54,013 nucleotides of DNA from Roseburia sp. (GTDB lineage: Bacteria; Bacteroidota; Bacteroidia; Bacteroidales; Bacteroidaceae): contig JAMPEL010000016.1 in NCBI GenBank assembly GCA_023665185.1, positions 1-54,013 on the forward strand, read 5' to 3'. This document shows positions 44,483 through 53,801 of this stretch, one piece after another; the stretch's first letter is position 1; each line of letters opens with the position of its first letter. Below the pieces are notes generated by a model. It was given only the letters and a program-made list of their open reading frames with translations, was not told where the DNA came from and ran no database searches. Position numbers and translations under genes: made by a program.

Positions 44483-47068
44483 CTATTTCTTCTTTGTGTC
44501 ATGCTTTATTCTGATGACGGTAAAAGAATATTCAGGAAGCTCATAATCGAATTTGTCAGAAACTTCAATCTCTGAAACAGTCGGCTTTAGGTTTCTGTCG
44601 TTGTAGTTTCCTGTAATCACTGATTTTGAAGCTGTGGACTGATAGCCTTCGATATTACCGAGGTTGATGTCAAGTTTGACTGCTGTCGGCAGACAATTGA
44701 CAAGCTTCAATATCAGGTCGCCAGTCTTTTCGTCTTTCACCACAGAAGAAGCCACACGTATGCGGGCTGCCTCATTGTTGCTCTCTACATTCAGTGTACT
44801 GTAAATGTATTGTGAACCGGAATTTTGTCCGCAAAGTTGTTGTACATAATAATTGACCGTAGGCTTTACTTCTGTGTTGTTGAAATAAATCAAATCAGGA
44901 TTCCATTGTGTATGCTTTTCTTTGGCAAGGAGCGGAGCGTATGAGGACATAACTACTACGTCGCCGTTGCGTTCCAGATTAGTGATGTGTACACCTTCGG
45001 CAAGGGCATTTTCGAGATTGTTGCCTTTTGATGCATATTCACCCAAATATACCTTTGTAGAGTTGCGCTCATATTTATCGTAGAACTTCTGGTTGTTGAT
45101 GAACCATCCAGGTGAGTTGTAATAGTGTTCGTCTACAATTGGCAGCTTTTCTTCTTTAGCTATCTGCCATCCGTATTCGTAATCAGAGCCTTCAAAGAAT
45201 GGTCCGACTGTTCCGACAACAGTGATCTCAGGATGCTTTGCCCTTATTCCACGGCACAGGTAGTTATAACGCTCGGTAAACACATCGCTGATAAGGTCTT
45301 CATTGCCTATTCCAAGATACTTGAGGTTGAATGGCTTCGGATGCCCGGCTTCAGCTCTCATGCGTGCAAGCGGAGATGTTTTTGCATTGCCATTTGCCCA
45401 CTCTATAAGGTCGAGAAGCTCTTGCAGGTATTCATCCATCTCGTCCATAGGAATACCGCCTTGTTGTCCATCGCCTCCTCGTGAACTGTTTTGGCAAGGA
45501 ACTCCGGCAGCGAGTACAGGCAGAGGTTCTGCGCCTATGTCCTCGCAGAACTGGAAGTATTCATAAAATCCGAGTCCCATGCTCTGATGATAGCCCCAAA
45601 TATTGAAGTTCCCTTTGCGCTCGTGCAATGGACCTACAGTGTTTTTCCAATGATATATGTTATCTATACCATTACCGTGAGTGGCACATCCTCCCGGGAA
45701 ACGTACAAAACGCGGGTGAAGATCTGCCAATGTTTGAGCAAGATCTGCACGCATACCATTAGCGCGTTTCTTGTAAGTGTTCTGCGGGAAAAGGCTTACA
45801 AAGTCAATGCCTACCTTACCCTCTGTGAGCGGCTCAATACTGAGGTTTGCGTTGTCTGCATCCGATTTTGCGGTGAGAGTGGCTTTATACTGCTTCCATG
45901 CGTTGTTTGCAGAGAATACGGATGTGGCAATTGTTTCCGTTCCATTCTTAATGCTCACTCTTATTTTCTGTCCGTTCTTTTCGAGGGAACGCAGGAACAA
46001 GGAAAGATTATACTTTTCGCCTTTCTTTATCGCGATTCCATCGAATCCGCTGTTTACAAGCTGTGCGCCCACTGTTGTGGTGTTGAGTACGGAATAGTGG
46101 CTGTTATTGGCATGGATTGGACTTTCTGTCTCGATAGTCCATTCACTGCCATTTCCCTGAAGATTCCATGATGTTTGGGCATTCCATTCTCCACGGTCGC
46201 TTTTTGAATATTCAAAATCTCTGTTTTGGATGAGTTCCGCATACAGACCGCCATCGGCAGCGTAGTTTATATCCTCAAAAAATATGCCGATGAGGTCTGG
46301 GCTGATAGCTTTGGTATCGTTGAGATTCACATTGAGCGATGCTTTGACGTCTTTCAAGCCTTTGAATCTCCACTCGTCATCTGCCATTCGCTCATTGTCT
46401 CGTTGTGCTCTGAATGCTGCGGCTTCCACGTTGGTTATGAGTCTGTCTACTACATTCCATGCCACACGATTAACTTCTCCTTCTCTTTCAACTCCGTTCA
46501 CGACTGCTTTGGTAAGCTTTGACTTGTAATTGCTTTCCGATGTTTTTTCCGGATTGCCCCAATGTTTGAAGTCGGAACTTTCAGTGCGGTACACATCTCC
46601 TTTTGAAGTCTTGTATGTGACAACGAACTTTCCGTTTTCTTTGGTGATGACCGGTGCGATGACATTGTTCCCTTTGGTGATGAAAGGATAATCCTGTGGT
46701 TTCCATGTCCACAAGTCTTCTGTAAGCGTCGTGGCAAACTGAGGGCTTCTCTCGTTCAGGCTCCATACGGCATACCATGTTCCGTCTGTATCTTGTATGA
46801 TGGAAGGAGAATACATATTCTTCTCTGCTCCCCATGTACCGAAATCGCTTCTTACAAAAGAATGGTTATTGCCTATGCCAATCCAATTCTTGCTGTCCAC
46901 ACTGTATGCCAAGCGTATTCCTTCTTTTGGATTGGAAGGAGTCGCATACGACAGAAGGTATACCGAGTCAGGATGGCTTCCCGATTTGTTTTCTGCTGCA
47001 TTCAGTGTTGCTGGGCATACAGCAGCCAGCATCAAAGGCATGAGCAATTTGTTCTTTAGATTTTTCAT
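44483..47068 (-). CDS. GH51 alpha-L-arabinofuranosidase with N-terminal propeller-like region
   Basis: The 861-aa protein has a signal peptide (ending in TLNA). Residues about 35-190 look like part of a GH43-type beta-propeller (GIRLAYSVDSKNWIGIG, YSPSIIQDTDGTWYAVWSL). A CBM4-like region follows (about 310-430), then a GH51 catalytic barrel and C-terminal beta-domain. The acid/base is Glu590 in LGIGNEDL and the nucleophile Glu677 in YLGEYAS. GH51 enzymes release terminal alpha-L-arabinofuranose from arabinan, arabinoxylan or arabinogalactan. It follows a lipoprotein gene by 46 bp on the same strand and should share its promoter. Confidence 0.93.
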   Translation of the reverse strand: MKNLKNKLLMPLMLAAVCPATLNAAENKSGSHPDSVYLLSYATPSNPKEGIRLAYSVDSKNWIGIGNNHSFVRSDFGTWGAEKNMYSPSIIQDTDGTWYAVWSLNERSPQFATTLTEDLWTWKPQDYPFITKGNNVIAPVITKENGKFVVTYKTSKGDVYRTESSDFKHWGNPEKTSESNYKSKLTKAVVNGVEREGEVNRVAWNVVDRLITNVEAAAFRAQRDNERMADDEWRFKGLKDVKASLNVNLNDTKAISPDLIGIFFEDINYAADGGLYAELIQNRDFEYSKSDRGEWNAQTSWNLQGNGSEWTIETESPIHANNSHYSVLNTTTVGAQLVNSGFDGIAIKKGEKYNLSLFLRSLEKNGQKIRVSIKNGTETIATSVFSANNAWKQYKATLTAKSDADNANLSIEPLTEGKVGIDFVSLFPQNTYKKRANGMRADLAQTLADLHPRFVRFPGGCATHGNGIDNIYHWKNTVGPLHERKGNFNIWGYHQSMGLGFYEYFQFCEDIGAEPLPVLAAGVPCQNSSRGGDGQQGGIPMDEMDEYLQELLDLIEWANGNAKTSPLARMRAEAGHPKPFNLKYLGIGNEDLISDVFTERYNYLCRGIRAKHPEITVVGTVGPFFEGSDYEYGWQIAKEEKLPIVDEHYYNSPGWFINNQKFYDKYERNSTKVYLGEYASKGNNLENALAEGVHITNLERNGDVVVMSSYAPLLAKEKHTQWNPDLIYFNNTEVKPTVNYYVQQLCGQNSGSQYIYSTLNVESNNEAARIRVASSVVKDEKTGDLILKLVNCLPTAVKLDINLGNIEGYQSTASKSVITGNYNDRNLKPTVSEIEVSDKFDYELPEYSFTVIRIKHDTKKK

Positions 47069-47114
47069 CTTCTTAGATTAAAATTGATATTAAGTTGGTA
47101 AAAATAATACGTTG

Positions 47115-48086
47115 CTAATCAACTTTTTCCGTATATACTCTGTTGAGAATCAGTTTGTCGCCTTCGCTGTATATTGTAGCTATGCAGGTGGTCTTTTCCG
47201 ACTGTAGAGTGCAGGTATATTTTTCAAGCAGGCCACTCCAGAACGCATTGACCACATTGGCACGTTCTTGCGGAGTCTCAAATCTTCCCCATTGGTTTGC
47301 CGGATACATCTCAGAGCCTTTTCCTGTAAGAACTACGGAAGATTCGTTTTTGGTATATCCGTTTATATTGGTCAGTCCAATCATGGAAGACAATGCGGTA
47401 TAGTTTTGCAGACTGTCATATTTATATCCTTCCAGTGCCTCGCTGTATTGTCTTGTCCATTCCAGATTGTACTTGGCCGTTTCTTCCACCTTTATAAGTC
47501 GGTTGCCTGTATCAAAAGAATATATGCGCGAGGCGGACAGTGCCTGAGCGTCATCCGCATTGCTTAGTGTGATGCTGCCAGTCCACAGTTTCTTCCCGTC
47601 AAGTGTGTCTTTCACATTCAATACGCTGTCTATATGCACACGGGTATCTCCCCAGCAAGCGTTTATCACATCAGCGGTAAGCACGCGCACTCTGGATGTG
47701 ACGCTGTTCGCACTTCCGTACACTGCCCCGTTTGCATCTGTGGCAGAGAAGTTTATCCTTGTCGCTCTGAATGTGACATTGTATGTTCCGGGATTATCCG
47801 GTACCTGAAACTTGAACTGCGGTTCTGCGGTAGTAGGGTCTACCACCGTCCATGTGCCTGATGCGCCGTTGTCGACAGAATAGCTGTATTCAGAAGAATA
47901 TATGTAGGCTCCCGGATAAGTATAGCCCACTTTTGCATAGGCATACTGTCCGGTGTAAACCGGCTGAGGGGCGATTGTAAGTTCTTTGAATACAGGCGAT
48001 ACGGCTGTGGCATTGTCCTCACTGCAACTTGCCACTGCCATTGTTGCCGCCGTGATGGCGACAATATTTATCAGTTTTGTTTTCAT
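47115..48086 (-). CDS. Lipoprotein partner of GH51, Ig/PKD-like N-terminus
   Basis: The 323-aa protein has a lipoprotein signal (MKTKLINIVAITAATMAVASC, lipidation near Cys20). A beta-rich region with immunoglobulin-like spacing follows (about 30-150). The C-terminal part contains TRVHIDSVLNVKDTLDGKKLW and ends with a Tyr/Asn-rich segment; I do not recognise it. The ATG at 48086 was chosen because it begins the signal peptide. The frame to 48176 extends past the promoter. It is the first gene of a two-gene operon with GH51, so it may bind the same arabinose-rich glycan at the cell surface. No SusC/SusD pair is present. Confidence 0.85.
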   Translation of the reverse strand: MKTKLINIVAITAATMAVASCSEDNATAVSPVFKELTIAPQPVYTGQYAYAKVGYTYPGAYIYSSEYSYSVDNGASGTWTVVDPTTAEPQFKFQVPDNPGTYNVTFRATRINFSATDANGAVYGSANSVTSRVRVLTADVINACWGDTRVHIDSVLNVKDTLDGKKLWTGSITLSNADDAQALSASRIYSFDTGNRLIKVEETAKYNLEWTRQYSEALEGYKYDSLQNYTALSSMIGLTNINGYTKNESSVVLTGKGSEMYPANQWGRFETPQERANVVNAFWSGLLEKYTCTLQSEKTTCIATIYSEGDKLILNRVYTEKVD

Positions 48087-48114
48087 GATGTTTTTTGAGC
48101 TAAGAATTAATAGA

Positions 48115-48146
48115 CAAAGATAGTGGCTTGACTGTAATGCTTCAAA
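48115..48146 (-). promoter_or_regulatory. Promoter of the lipoprotein-GH51 operon
   Basis: On the minus strand TTTG (48143-48146) and TATCTTTG (48115-48122) are spaced by 20 nt. The box is 28 bp upstream of the chosen start. Confidence 0.75.
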
Positions 48147-48195
48147 TGTTTTGCCTTTTATTATTCCTTTTTTCATGTATTTTGATTAAAAACAA

Positions 48196-48203
48196 TACCT
48201 TTG
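48196..48203 (+). promoter_or_regulatory. Candidate -7 box for riboflavin synthase
   Basis: TACCTTTG matches TAnnTTTG and lies 37 bp before the ATG at 48241. No FMN riboswitch-like sequence fits in this short leader. Confidence 0.5.
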
Positions 48204-48240
48204 TATTCTGTAAATCCAAAATCAAAATGTTTTTAAGCTT

Positions 48241-48843
48241 ATGTTTTCCGGTATAGTAGAAGAAACGGCAATTGTTGTCGGGATAGAAAAGGAACAGGAA
48301 AATGTTCATTTTACTCTTGAATGTTCATTTGTGGATGAATTGAAAATCGATCAAAGTGTGGCGCATAACGGTGTGTGCCTGACTGTTGTACGCATAGCGG
48401 ACGGCGCATACACGGTCACAGCCATGAAGGAGACGCTTGAACGTTCCAATCTTGGACTGCTCAAAATTGGCGACAAGGTGAATGTGGAGCGCAGCATGAT
48501 GATGAACGGACGGCTTGACGGGCATATCGTGCAGGGGCATGTAGACCAGACGGCAGTGTGCGAAAGTGTTGAAGACGCGCAAGGCAGCTATATCTATACT
48601 TTCAAATACCATGTAGACCGCGAGATGGCGCGGAGGGGATATATCACTGTCGATAAAGGCTCTGTCACAGTAAACGGTGTCAGTCTTACAGTCTGCAACC
48701 CTACTGACGACAGCTTTCAGGTTTGTATCATTCCTTATACATATGAAAATACCAACTTCCATGATATTGAGGTTGGAACAAAGGTGAATATCGAGTTTGA
48801 TATTATAGGAAAATATATCAGCCGTATGGCTTCTTATATGTAG
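48241..48843 (+). CDS. ribE: Riboflavin synthase, alpha subunit
   Basis: The 200-aa protein has two lumazine-binding repeats of about 95 residues: MFSGIVEETAIVV...HNGVCLTVV and GHVDQTAVCES...VNGVSLTVC. It converts two 6,7-dimethyl-8-ribityllumazine molecules to riboflavin and a pyrimidine. The length is normal and the start MFSGIVE is diagnostic. It stands alone with its own -7 box, with no other rib gene nearby. Confidence 0.97.
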   Translation: MFSGIVEETAIVVGIEKEQENVHFTLECSFVDELKIDQSVAHNGVCLTVVRIADGAYTVTAMKETLERSNLGLLKIGDKVNVERSMMMNGRLDGHIVQGHVDQTAVCESVEDAQGSYIYTFKYHVDREMARRGYITVDKGSVTVNGVSLTVCNPTDDSFQVCIIPYTYENTNFHDIEVGTKVNIEFDIIGKYISRMASYM

Positions 48844-48861
48844 AACTTAAATATAGAATTG

Positions 48862-48967
48862 AAAACAAGGACACTTTGTCTGCTCCACTAAATGGTTTTG
48901 TAGAAGGGTTTGATGCCTTTTCAAGTCCAAATCCATTTGGTGAGACAGGCAAAGTGTCTTTGTTTTT
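48862..48967 (+). terminator. Long multi-stem hairpin after ribE
   Basis: AAAACAAGGACACTTTG (48862-48878) pairs with CAAAGTGTCTTTGTTTT (48950-48966), with one mismatch. A second stem inside is CTCCACTAAATGG with CCATTTGGTGAG. The 106-nt structure ends in a T run. It is longer than a normal terminator and could also be a small structured RNA. Confidence 0.65.
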
Positions 48968-49311
48968 CTAAGGAATGTATGCTGCTTACAAGAGACAGTC
49001 CCACAGTTCTGCAAAGATGGTAAGGCGGTTGTCGAAAACAAAATCTTCCATACTAAATTCTCAAAACCGCACTGTTGTTTTTACAAACCGCCCTGCGGTT
49101 TTGAGAATTTTCTGCGCATTTTGGGGATTTTTGATGTGGACAAAAAATATGTCTGCAATGAACCATATACATTATTGTGTTAGTATGGATTGATCTTGTG
49201 AAGACAACAGATATCTCATGTTTTTTTATAAATAAGAAGTTGGTGAATATCTTTTTGTCAGTAATCTTGCAATATGTCATATCCCCTTAGTTCTTTTCCC
49301 CGACAATTAAT
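48968..49311. other. Intergenic region with one perfect inverted repeat
   Basis: It contains the 15-bp perfect inverted repeat at 49057-49071 and 49094-49108. Beyond it is AT-rich sequence with no gene, promoter or further structure that I can support. Confidence 0.5.
49057..49108. repeat. 15-bp perfect inverted repeat
   Basis: ATTCTCAAAACCGCA (49057-49071) and its complement (49094-49108) enclose 22 bp; AACCGC and AACCGCC also recur inside. No T run follows. It is not part of the terminator of either neighbour and could be a remnant of a small mobile element or a protein-binding site. Confidence 0.6.
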
Positions 49312-49350
49312 CAGGTAGGGCGGAAAGGCAATAGGTTTCCGCCCTGCCTG
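49312..49350 (-). terminator. Hairpin after the second GH2 gene
   Basis: CAGGTAGGGCGGAAA pairs with TTTCCGCCCTGCCTG with one mismatch (49312-49326 and 49336-49350). It lies 44 bp after the stop at 49394. The T run on the minus strand is weak. Confidence 0.65.
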
Positions 49351-49393
49351 AATAGGTACTTATTTCTATTCCACTCTTCTTTTTGTCCTGTTC

Positions 49394-51772
49394 CTATCTC
49401 AATCTTACAGAAACCGGTTTGAGCAGCGGTGATGTGAATGTGACTGTGACAGGCGCATCGCTTGCTTTGTCGTGGCGGATATAAGCCAGAAGTTGTCCGC
49501 GATAAGCACGTTGGTGATTGTCATTATAGTTGCTCATGTCCGCATCGTTGCTCCCTTCGAGTCCCGACAGTTTTGCCGGGCCGTCTATTTTGCAGGTGAT
49601 GTCATTGTCTCCCAACTTAACGATATTTCCGTCCTCATCAAGAATGTTGATTACCACATGGGATATTTCAGCGTCCTCGTCACCTGTTCTTTTTGCGCTC
49701 AAACAGTAAGGGCGACCGGAGGTCTTGATGGAATATCCGGCAATTTGTTCATCCTTCTCATTCAGGGCTTCCACCTTTAGCTCACCGGCAGAATAAGGAA
49801 TGTCCCAGCAGATGATACCGTTGGACGGGTCTTTTTCCTTAGTCTCGCCCACAATATTCCCGTTCAGAATGAGTCTGGCTTTTGCTCCGTTGGTATAGCA
49901 TACCACTCTTATTTCCTGCCCCTCCTCATAATTCCAGTCGTCCCATGCGTCCATCGATATCCATTTGTTTTTCGGATAGGTCCCGATATAAGCCATCGGT
50001 TTGTCGCTCCAAAGCGATGCGCGGAAATAGCCGCGCGGTTTCGTGAAACTTCCGAAGTCGAGAAGCCCGGTGCCAAGACCGCGTGAAGGCCATGCCTTAG
50101 CCTCTCCGAGATAATCTGTTCCAGTCCAAATGAATTGTCCGAAGATGAAATCGTGTTCCACGACAGCTCTCCATGCTCCATAATGCGCACCGTTCTCACT
50201 GCCGTAGATGATGCGGTCGGGATAAGTCTGGTGGTCTTGCTCATAACGGTCTTCCGTATAGTTGTAGCCTACTACATCGACAGCTTTCGGGTAGAGTGTC
50301 TCGTTCGACATTACCACTCCCGCAAGCGCGCCGGTGGTAGGACGTGTCGTATCGACAGACTTGACCACTTTCGACAGTTTTTCCGCTATATGTCCGATAC
50401 GTTCCGCATTAGGCGCGTCGGGTTTGTAGCCGCCATACATCGGTTGGTTTATCTTTGCTCCGTCGAGAATAGGGTGGGAGTATGGGTCGTTAGGATAGTC
50501 TACTTCATTGCCGATGCTCCAAAGAAATATGGACGGATGATTGCGGTCGCGGCGCACCATGTCTGCCACGTCCTTTTCAATCCATTCCTCGAAAAAATCG
50601 AATGTTCCGTCATATCCGGCAATTCCCTTGTTCCATCCGTTTATCCACTTGCGCTTAGGAAACTCCCATTCGTCGGAAGCCTCGTCCATCACCAGCAGAC
50701 CAAGCTGGTCGCAAAGGTCATATACTATCGGTGCCTGTGGATTGTGACTCATTCGTATTGCATTGACACCTATTTCTTTTAGGTTTTGAAGACGGCGTTT
50801 CCATACGGCCTCCGGGACAGCCGCGCCCAGTACACCGGCATCGTGATGGAGGCACACACCTTTCACCTTCATCCACTTGCCGTTGAGCGCGAACCCTTTG
50901 TCTGCCGAAAAATCCAAAGTCCGGAAGCCTGCCGGCACTGTGGTCTCGTCTATAATCTCATTGTTTGCTCCTTGTATTGTTACTTTTATGGAGTACAGAT
51001 ACGGGTCGTCCAGATTCCAGTAATGAGGTTTGGCCGTATTCAGTGTGAGTCGGTTCTTCTCCGATACCGACTTGACGCTTTTCTTTGCCACTACATTGTG
51101 GTCAGCGTCAAGCAGTGCCACGACAAGCTGACTGTTCTTGCATGGATTTTCCACTGCCACATCAATATCCATTACAGCATGGTTTTTGTTGAGCTTCCTC
51201 ACGTTATATCCCACACCCCATTGTGCAATGTGGCAGTCATCGGCCGCCACCATCCACACGTCGCGGTAGATTCCAGACCCTGTGTACCAGCGTGAGTCCG
51301 CATATTTGCTGTGGTCTACCTTTACCGACAACACATTCTCGCCCTCGACAAGGTATGGAGTCATGTCGTACATAAAAGATATATATCCGTTCGGACGCTT
51401 GCCGAGCAGATGTCCGTTAAGGTACACCTCGCTGCGGTTATATACCCCCTCAAAGTAGATGTAATGCTTGGAGTGATTGTCGTTTATGGTGAATGTCTTC
51501 CTGTACCATCCTATCCCTCCCGGGAGATAAGCCGTGCAGCTTGCCAGTGTAGGGGAATACTGACCTTCGACCGACCAGTCGTGAGGCAAGTCGAGTGTGC
51601 GCCAGTTCTTGTCGTTATATCCGGGAGCGCCAGCTGTGGTGTCGTTGCCGAGATGGAATTTCCATCCGTCATTGAATTTAGAGGCATTTCCAAAAGATAC
51701 CTGCGCCTGTATGGGGGCTGCCGCAAGCGACATGGAAAGCAGGCTTAGAGCTAAAATCTTGTTTTTGTCCAT
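49394..51772 (-). CDS. Glycoside hydrolase family 2, secreted (second copy)
   Basis: The 792-aa enzyme has a signal peptide (MDKNKILALSLLSMSLAAAP..., ending in QAQ). Sugar-binding, Ig-like and catalytic GH2 domains follow, then a DUF4982-like region. The acid/base is Glu423 in SIGNEVDYP and the nucleophile Glu526 in IYGSENGAHYG. It resembles the GH2 at 23.7 kb in layout (GFALNGKWMKVKGVCLHHDAGVLGAAV matches its counterpart) but is shorter, and the acid/base loop differs. Beta-galactosidase or a related exo-beta-glycosidase is likely. It stands alone upstream of a hairpin terminator, next to uxaC on the same strand. Confidence 0.93.
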   Translation of the reverse strand: MDKNKILALSLLSMSLAAAPIQAQVSFGNASKFNDGWKFHLGNDTTAGAPGYNDKNWRTLDLPHDWSVEGQYSPTLASCTAYLPGGIGWYRKTFTINDNHSKHYIYFEGVYNRSEVYLNGHLLGKRPNGYISFMYDMTPYLVEGENVLSVKVDHSKYADSRWYTGSGIYRDVWMVAADDCHIAQWGVGYNVRKLNKNHAVMDIDVAVENPCKNSQLVVALLDADHNVVAKKSVKSVSEKNRLTLNTAKPHYWNLDDPYLYSIKVTIQGANNEIIDETTVPAGFRTLDFSADKGFALNGKWMKVKGVCLHHDAGVLGAAVPEAVWKRRLQNLKEIGVNAIRMSHNPQAPIVYDLCDQLGLLVMDEASDEWEFPKRKWINGWNKGIAGYDGTFDFFEEWIEKDVADMVRRDRNHPSIFLWSIGNEVDYPNDPYSHPILDGAKINQPMYGGYKPDAPNAERIGHIAEKLSKVVKSVDTTRPTTGALAGVVMSNETLYPKAVDVVGYNYTEDRYEQDHQTYPDRIIYGSENGAHYGAWRAVVEHDFIFGQFIWTGTDYLGEAKAWPSRGLGTGLLDFGSFTKPRGYFRASLWSDKPMAYIGTYPKNKWISMDAWDDWNYEEGQEIRVVCYTNGAKARLILNGNIVGETKEKDPSNGIICWDIPYSAGELKVEALNEKDEQIAGYSIKTSGRPYCLSAKRTGDEDAEISHVVINILDEDGNIVKLGDNDITCKIDGPAKLSGLEGSNDADMSNYNDNHQRAYRGQLLAYIRHDKASDAPVTVTFTSPLLKPVSVRLR

Positions 51773-51824
51773 TGCTTGAATTGGGTGTTTATGAGATAAG
51801 GTTCAGAGGATTCAATACAGATAA

Positions 51825-51881
51825 AAAAGGAAGAAGAGCCATATCATCCTTCAAAGTATGGAGCATGATACGGCTCTTCCT
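51825..51881 (-). terminator. Terminator of uxaC
   Basis: AAGAGCC-TATCAT pairs with ATGATA-GGCTCTT with one internal mismatch (51834-51847 and 51865-51878), and on the minus strand it is followed by CCTTTTTTATC. It separates uxaC from the GH2 gene. Confidence 0.88.
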
Positions 51882-51916
51882 GTTGTCTGCCAGATGAGGC
51901 AGGCTCAACTTCCGTT

Positions 51917-53323
51917 TCAGAAATTGAAGTAGTTCTTTGCGTTGTAATAAGAAATGTCCTCAATCATTTGATTGACACGTTCCATCTCGCTTACAGGAAT
52001 CTCGCCGTTCTCCACATCGCGGCCCACGAGGTTGCACAATACTCTGCGGAAATACTCATGACGCGGGTAGGAGAGGAACGAGCGTGAGTCGGTCAGCATT
52101 CCTACAAAACGGCTCAACAGTCCGAGCAAGGAAAGGGCGTTCATTTGCTTTTCCATTCCGTCTTTTTGGTCGAGGAACCACCAGCCCGAACCCCACTGGA
52201 TTTTTCCCGGACAAGTGCCGTCCTGGAAGTTGCCGAGCATGGTTGCCACCACCTCGTTGTCTGCCGGGTTCAGGTTGTAGATGATAGTCTTGGTCAGTTT
52301 CTCTTCCGATGCAAGTCGGTTGAGGAATTTCGACATGGCTTTTGCCGTGTTGAACTGTCCGATAGAGTCGAAGCCCGTGTCAGGACCGAGCAGGCGGAAC
52401 ATACGGCTGTTGTTGTCGCGTATGGCACCGTAGTGGAACTGTTGTGCCCATCCCGAGGCATGGTCCATTTCCGCAAATTTGACGAGCATCGCGCTCTTGA
52501 ACTTCAACACCTCCTCATGCGACAGTTCCGTTCCTCCATATACTTTGTTGAAGATTGCTTCTATTTCCGCATCCGTATAGTCCTCCGCATAAAATTCCTC
52601 TATGCCGTGGTCGGAAAGGCGGCATCCGTTCTCCGCAAAGAAGTCGTGACGCTTCTGGAGCGCGTCGGTTACATCCTGGAACTTACTGATACCCACACCG
52701 CTCACCTCTGCCAGCTTCTCGATATAAGCCCTGAAGTTCTGCGCGTTTTCCACAGCCATAGCCTTGTCCGGACGCCATGCCGGAATCATCTTTATCTCGA
52801 ATCCGCTCTCACGAGTCATCTTGTGCCATTCCAAAGAGTCGATAGGGTCGTCAGTCGTACAAACCGTCTCCACATGGTAGCGGCGCATCATGCCCCGTGC
52901 CGAATATTCCGGTTGTTTCAGCTTCTCGTTACACTCCTCGTAAATTTCGCGTGCGGTTTTCGGGTTAAGCACTTTGTCAATGCCGAAAGCCGTCTTCAGC
53001 TCCAGATGAGTCCATCCGTATAGCGGGTTTCTGAATGTATAAGGTACGGTCTCAGCCCATTTCTCGAACTTTTCCCAGTCGGTGGTGTCAGTCCCCGTAC
53101 AGTATTTCTCTGCCACACCGTTGCTTCTCATTGCGCGCCATTTGTAGTGGTCGCCTCCAAGCCATATTTCTGTCAGTGAGCGGAACTTATGATCTTCTGC
53201 CACCATTTGGGGAATGAGATGGCAGTGATAGTCTATGATTGGCATTTTTGCCGCATGTTCATGATACAACTTCTGCGCTGTCTCGGTTTGCAGCAGGAAG
53301 TTTTCGTCCATAAAGTTTTTCAT
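51917..53323 (-). CDS. uxaC: Glucuronate isomerase (uronate isomerase)
   Basis: The 468-aa protein is a UxaC-type amidohydrolase-fold enzyme. The metal-binding start is HCHL (His33, His35 in IIDYHCHLIPQMVAEDHKF). WLGGDHYKWRAMRSNGV, TDDPIDSLEWH and YPRHEYFRRVLCNLVG are further family signatures. It isomerises D-glucuronate to D-fructuronate and D-galacturonate to D-tagaturonate, the first step of uronate breakdown in the cytoplasm. The partner enzymes (UxuA/UxuB, KdgK/KdgA) are not in the window. It complements the plant-glycan hydrolases nearby. Confidence 0.97.
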   Translation of the reverse strand: MKNFMDENFLLQTETAQKLYHEHAAKMPIIDYHCHLIPQMVAEDHKFRSLTEIWLGGDHYKWRAMRSNGVAEKYCTGTDTTDWEKFEKWAETVPYTFRNPLYGWTHLELKTAFGIDKVLNPKTAREIYEECNEKLKQPEYSARGMMRRYHVETVCTTDDPIDSLEWHKMTRESGFEIKMIPAWRPDKAMAVENAQNFRAYIEKLAEVSGVGISKFQDVTDALQKRHDFFAENGCRLSDHGIEEFYAEDYTDAEIEAIFNKVYGGTELSHEEVLKFKSAMLVKFAEMDHASGWAQQFHYGAIRDNNSRMFRLLGPDTGFDSIGQFNTAKAMSKFLNRLASEEKLTKTIIYNLNPADNEVVATMLGNFQDGTCPGKIQWGSGWWFLDQKDGMEKQMNALSLLGLLSRFVGMLTDSRSFLSYPRHEYFRRVLCNLVGRDVENGEIPVSEMERVNQMIEDISYYNAKNYFNF

Positions 53324-53620
53324 GTCTGATTGTTATTTTTAGAAGTTTGTTATTAAAGTTATTCTATCGGACAAAGTTAATGAAAAAATCTTTTATCCAT
53401 TGTCTTATCCATTGTCTTTTTGGCATAAGGATGGTTCATTTGGCTTTTCAAGTGATTTATTTTGTTTGTTATAGTGTTGGGGCTTGATGTAAGTGATGTT
53501 TTTTACGGGTGTATTCAGTTCGGCTGCTTACTTCTTGTATGTATGCTCTTGGCGAATATCCCGCAGGTCTTTTTTGGATGGTCAGACTGACTTTTTGCAA
53601 GTGTGTTTTAGATGAAATCA
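53324..53620. other. Intergenic region upstream of uxaC
   Basis: T-rich DNA between the uxaC start and the second palindrome. The uxaC promoter should lie here, but no clear TTTG/TAnnTTTG pair stands out. The last ~35 bp match the DNA before the first palindrome (CTTTTTGCAAGTGTGTTTT). Confidence 0.5.
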
Positions 53621-53773
53621 GACAGACTCCTCCGTCGCAAGGCGACACCTCCTCTAACTTAGAGGAGGAGCTATATACCTTGTTAATCAAACAGTTAAAT
53701 TCTCCGTAAGCACGGTGGTCAGGCTCCTTCCCTAAGTTAGGTGAGGTGTCGCCTTGCGACGGAGGAGTCTGTC
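53621..53773. repeat. 153-bp nested palindrome, copy B (MITE-like)
   Basis: The ends are perfect 31-bp inverted repeats (53621-53651 and 53743-53773). The arms carry the small hairpin GTCGC-AAG-GCGAC, where copy A has GTCAC-TTC-GTGAC. The inner words CTCTAACTTAGAG and CCTAAGTTAGG are arranged in the opposite order from copy A. The length is identical to copy A. It lies 28 bp before repeat copy 4. Confidence 0.92.
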
Positions 53774-53801
53774 AAAAATATCAGCAAAGCTCCCAAACAA
53801 C

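Noticed and set aside
53469-53690. 73-codon minus-strand frame at the right end
   Set aside because: It runs into the palindromic repeat and has no RBS or family signature.
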